From positions 129,001 to 193,000 of the forward strand of contig JANQAB010000006.1 of assembly GCA_024707265.1 (NCBI GenBank): a stretch of DNA of 64,000 nucleotides, read 5' to 3'. This document shows positions 62,148 to 64,000 of this stretch, piece after piece (position 1 is the first letter of the stretch; each line of letters starts with the position of its first letter). The translations under genes and the position numbers were made by a program. The DNA comes from Sporocytophaga sp. GTDB lineage: Bacteria > Bacteroidota > Bacteroidia > Cytophagales > Cytophagaceae. A model generated the notes under the pieces. That model was not told where the DNA came from, made no database searches, and saw only the letters and a program-made list of their open reading frames with translations.

Positions 62148-64000
62148 TTAATTCTGCATTACCGGTAAATTGATCACGACCTTTTCCTCTGTTCCTGTCT
62201 GCGGCTCTTCCTTTTTCTTTGGTTTGAATTTATTAATGATTGCCTCAACAATCATATAAACCGCTGGTACCACTACAAGCGTCAGTAACAACGAACTTGT
62301 AAGACCGCCAATAATTACCCAAGCCATGCCGTTCTTTACTTCTGCGCCTGATGCAGTGGATAATGCGATTGGCAACATACCTACGATCATTGCAATAGTC
62401 GTCATCAGGATCGGACGAAGACGTTCTTTACCTGCTTCAATCAATGCTTCTTTTACAGTATGGCCTTCTTCTTTTAATTGATTGGTGAAGTCAACAATAA
62501 GAATCGCATTCTTGGTAACAAGTCCAATCAACATGATCATACCAACTATGGAGAAGATACTTAAACTTTCCATTGTCAGAGCCAATGCGAGGAATGCACC
62601 AACAGTAGCCACCGGGATTGCAAACAATACCACAAACGGATAAACAACGCTTTCATAAAGAGCTACCATGATAAGATAAACAAGGACCAAGGCCAGAATC
62701 AAGGCTAAACCAAGACTTCCGAAGGCATCTTTTTGTCTTTGCATATCTCCCAGGTACTCTATTGAAACCCCTTCAGGAAGATTCAGTTTACTGACTTTAG
62801 CCTGTATTTCCTGTCCGACAGTTCCGACTGGTCTTCCTACAACAGATGAATTTACTTTTATTGTGGATAATCTGTCAATTCTTTCAAGCACACTTTCTCC
62901 CATATTTTCTTTCACCTCAGAAAATTGATCCAGCTGGAAATTCTGACCTTTATTATTTACAAAAGAAAGTTTTTTAACATCCTCAATGTTGGATCTGTCA
63001 AACTTATCCAGGGAGATGAAGATATCATATTCATTTCCATCCACTTTAAACTTAGAAGACTCGTCTCCCCTGAAGGCATTCTGAAGTGTCATCCCTACAT
63101 CATTTGCGCTGAGGCCAAGCTGGGCCATCTTCTCTCTGTCAAGCGTTACTTCAATTTCAGGCTTAGGATCTTTAGCGCTGTACTGAACATATTGAGTTCC
63201 AGGTACACCTTTAACAGCTTTTTTAATCATTGCTGCAGCTTCTCGAATCACTTTCATATCAGTACCTTTTACCGCAACCTGTATTGGTGATTCGCCGCTG
63301 CTTCCCGTTATATTCACAGGATTCACCGTTACTTTTACACCTGGAATCTGTGCTATTTCACCTTTCAATTGAACTCCAAAATCTTCCGCAGAAATATTAC
63401 GTTCCTCTTTATCTACCATCACAACTGTCATCTCTGCTATATTGCTATTGGAACCACCTCCAGATGATGGACTGGAGCTGCTATAACCAATGGTTGTCAC
63501 AACCTTAACAACTTCGGGTTTAGCCATGATCATTCTCTCAACTTTCTGAGCCATCATGTTTGTCTGGTAAAGAGAGCTTTGTGATGCCAGCTCTAGCTTT
63601 ACACTCATCTCACCACGATCTCCTGAGCTGATAAATGTAGCTCCGATAAATCCCAATGGAAGCAATGCAAAAGAGCCTATAAGCAAAATAATTGTTCCTA
63701 ACAGCACCCAGCGTTTGCTACTCAATGTCCATCTTAAAAGTTTTCCATAATCCTCTTTTATGGAATCAAGGAAATTTTCAAATCCTATATTAATTTTTCC
63801 CCACAACGATTTAGGATTCAACACTTCCAGCTTTCCAAATCTTGAAGCAAGAAGAGGAGTGATAGTAAATGAAACCATTAAACTCATTAGTGTAGAGAAC
63901 ACTACAACAAGAGAAAACTCTCTGAGGATATTACCAATCAGGCCTGACGTCATCGCTAGAGGTACGAATACCACTACGTCAACAAGGGTAATAGCAAGAG
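62148..64000 (-). CDS. RND efflux transporter permease (AcrB/HAE1-like), C-terminal part
   Basis: The frame is open to the window edge, so the gene's 5' part is missing; about 617 residues are visible. They cover helices 4-6 (MTSGLIGNILREFSLVVVFS, TITPLLASRF), the second periplasmic porter domain (SGSSGESPIQVAVKG, with PEIEVTLDREKMAQLGLSAN), and helices 7-12. Signatures are PVATVGAFLALAL, GLVTKNAILIVDF and RLRPILMTTIAM. This is the proton-driven hydrophobe/amphiphile efflux type. Periplasmic adaptor and TolC genes would be expected outside the window, upstream. The C-terminal tail is Lys/Glu-rich. Confidence 0.95.
   Translation of the reverse strand, partial: LAITLVDVVVFVPLAMTSGLIGNILREFSLVVVFSTLMSLMVSFTITPLLASRFGKLEVLNPKSLWGKINIGFENFLDSIKEDYGKLLRWTLSSKRWVLLGTIILLIGSFALLPLGFIGATFISSGDRGEMSVKLELASQSSLYQTNMMAQKVERMIMAKPEVVKVVTTIGYSSSSPSSGGGSNSNIAEMTVVMVDKEERNISAEDFGVQLKGEIAQIPGVKVTVNPVNITGSSGESPIQVAVKGTDMKVIREAAAMIKKAVKGVPGTQYVQYSAKDPKPEIEVTLDREKMAQLGLSANDVGMTLQNAFRGDESSKFKVDGNEYDIFISLDKFDRSNIEDVKKLSFVNNKGQNFQLDQFSEVKENMGESVLERIDRLSTIKVNSSVVGRPVGTVGQEIQAKVSKLNLPEGVSIEYLGDMQRQKDAFGSLGLALILALVLVYLIMVALYESVVYPFVVLFAIPVATVGAFLALALTMESLSIFSIVGMIMLIGLVTKNAILIVDFTNQLKEEGHTVKEALIEAGKERLRPILMTTIAMIVGMLPIALSTASGAEVKNGMAWVIIGGLTSSLLLTLVVVPAVYMIVEAIINKFKPKKKEEPQTGTEEKVVINLPVMQN

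Overview
The window looks like chromosomal DNA of a gliding-type member of the Bacteroidetes, most likely order Cytophagales (Cytophaga/Sporocytophaga-like). The evidence is an Alternative Complex III operon fused to an aa3-type oxidase operon, a TTTG-N19-TAnnTTTG promoter of the Bacteroidetes type, a SprB-repeat adhesin with a type IX secretion type B sorting domain, DUF3276, DUF5103 and GbsR families, and AT-rich intergenic DNA. This placement is inference; no rRNA is present.

Layout. 1-15.2 kb (minus strand) is one respiratory operon: actA-actB-actC-actD-actE-actF, then oxidase subunits II and I, ctaA, ctaB, two subunit III genes, subunit IV and the start of a SCO copper chaperone. ACIII oxidises menaquinol and passes electrons through its cytochromes to the oxidase; ctaA and ctaB make heme A, and SCO metallates CuA. 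15.7-30.2 kb holds housekeeping genes: murB, a dCMP deaminase-like gene, an ABC-F ATPase, DUF5103, an orphan cas6, ychF, DUF3276, rlpA, DUF58 and two tandem aconitases. 30.5-39.5 kb is a small secreted SprB-like protein and a giant SprB-repeat adhesin. The adhesin contains a nearly identical 228-bp tandem array and is broken into several frames. 39.5-49.4 kb holds acyl-CoA reductase, ferredoxin, pgk, a 2-hydroxyacid dehydrogenase, recQ, two paralogous ECF sigma factors, a LolD-type ATPase, sucC and tRNA-Arg(CCG). 49.5-54.3 kb is an accessory stretch beside the tRNA: a three-gene cassette around a soluble ComEC-like metallo-beta-lactamase-fold protein, gene remnants, and small proteins including a duplicated tiny membrane protein. 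54.3-64 kb holds a TIGR02117 protein, a ceramidase-like membrane protein, small hypotheticals, a GbsR-DCC-TIGR01777 operon, a nonsense-interrupted membrane protein, GrpB and the C-terminal part of an RND efflux pump.

A recurrent theme is reading frames broken by one base at homopolymer runs, mostly in conserved genes: cox subunit III, actF, ychF, rlpA, the adhesin, the cassette's first gene and grpB. This pattern points to consensus errors in the assembly more than to biology, so many split genes here are probably intact in the organism. The best candidates for new biology are the orphan Cas6 with a perfect 36-bp palindrome at its 3' end, the three-gene MBL cassette, the homogenised SprB array, and the paired small membrane proteins.
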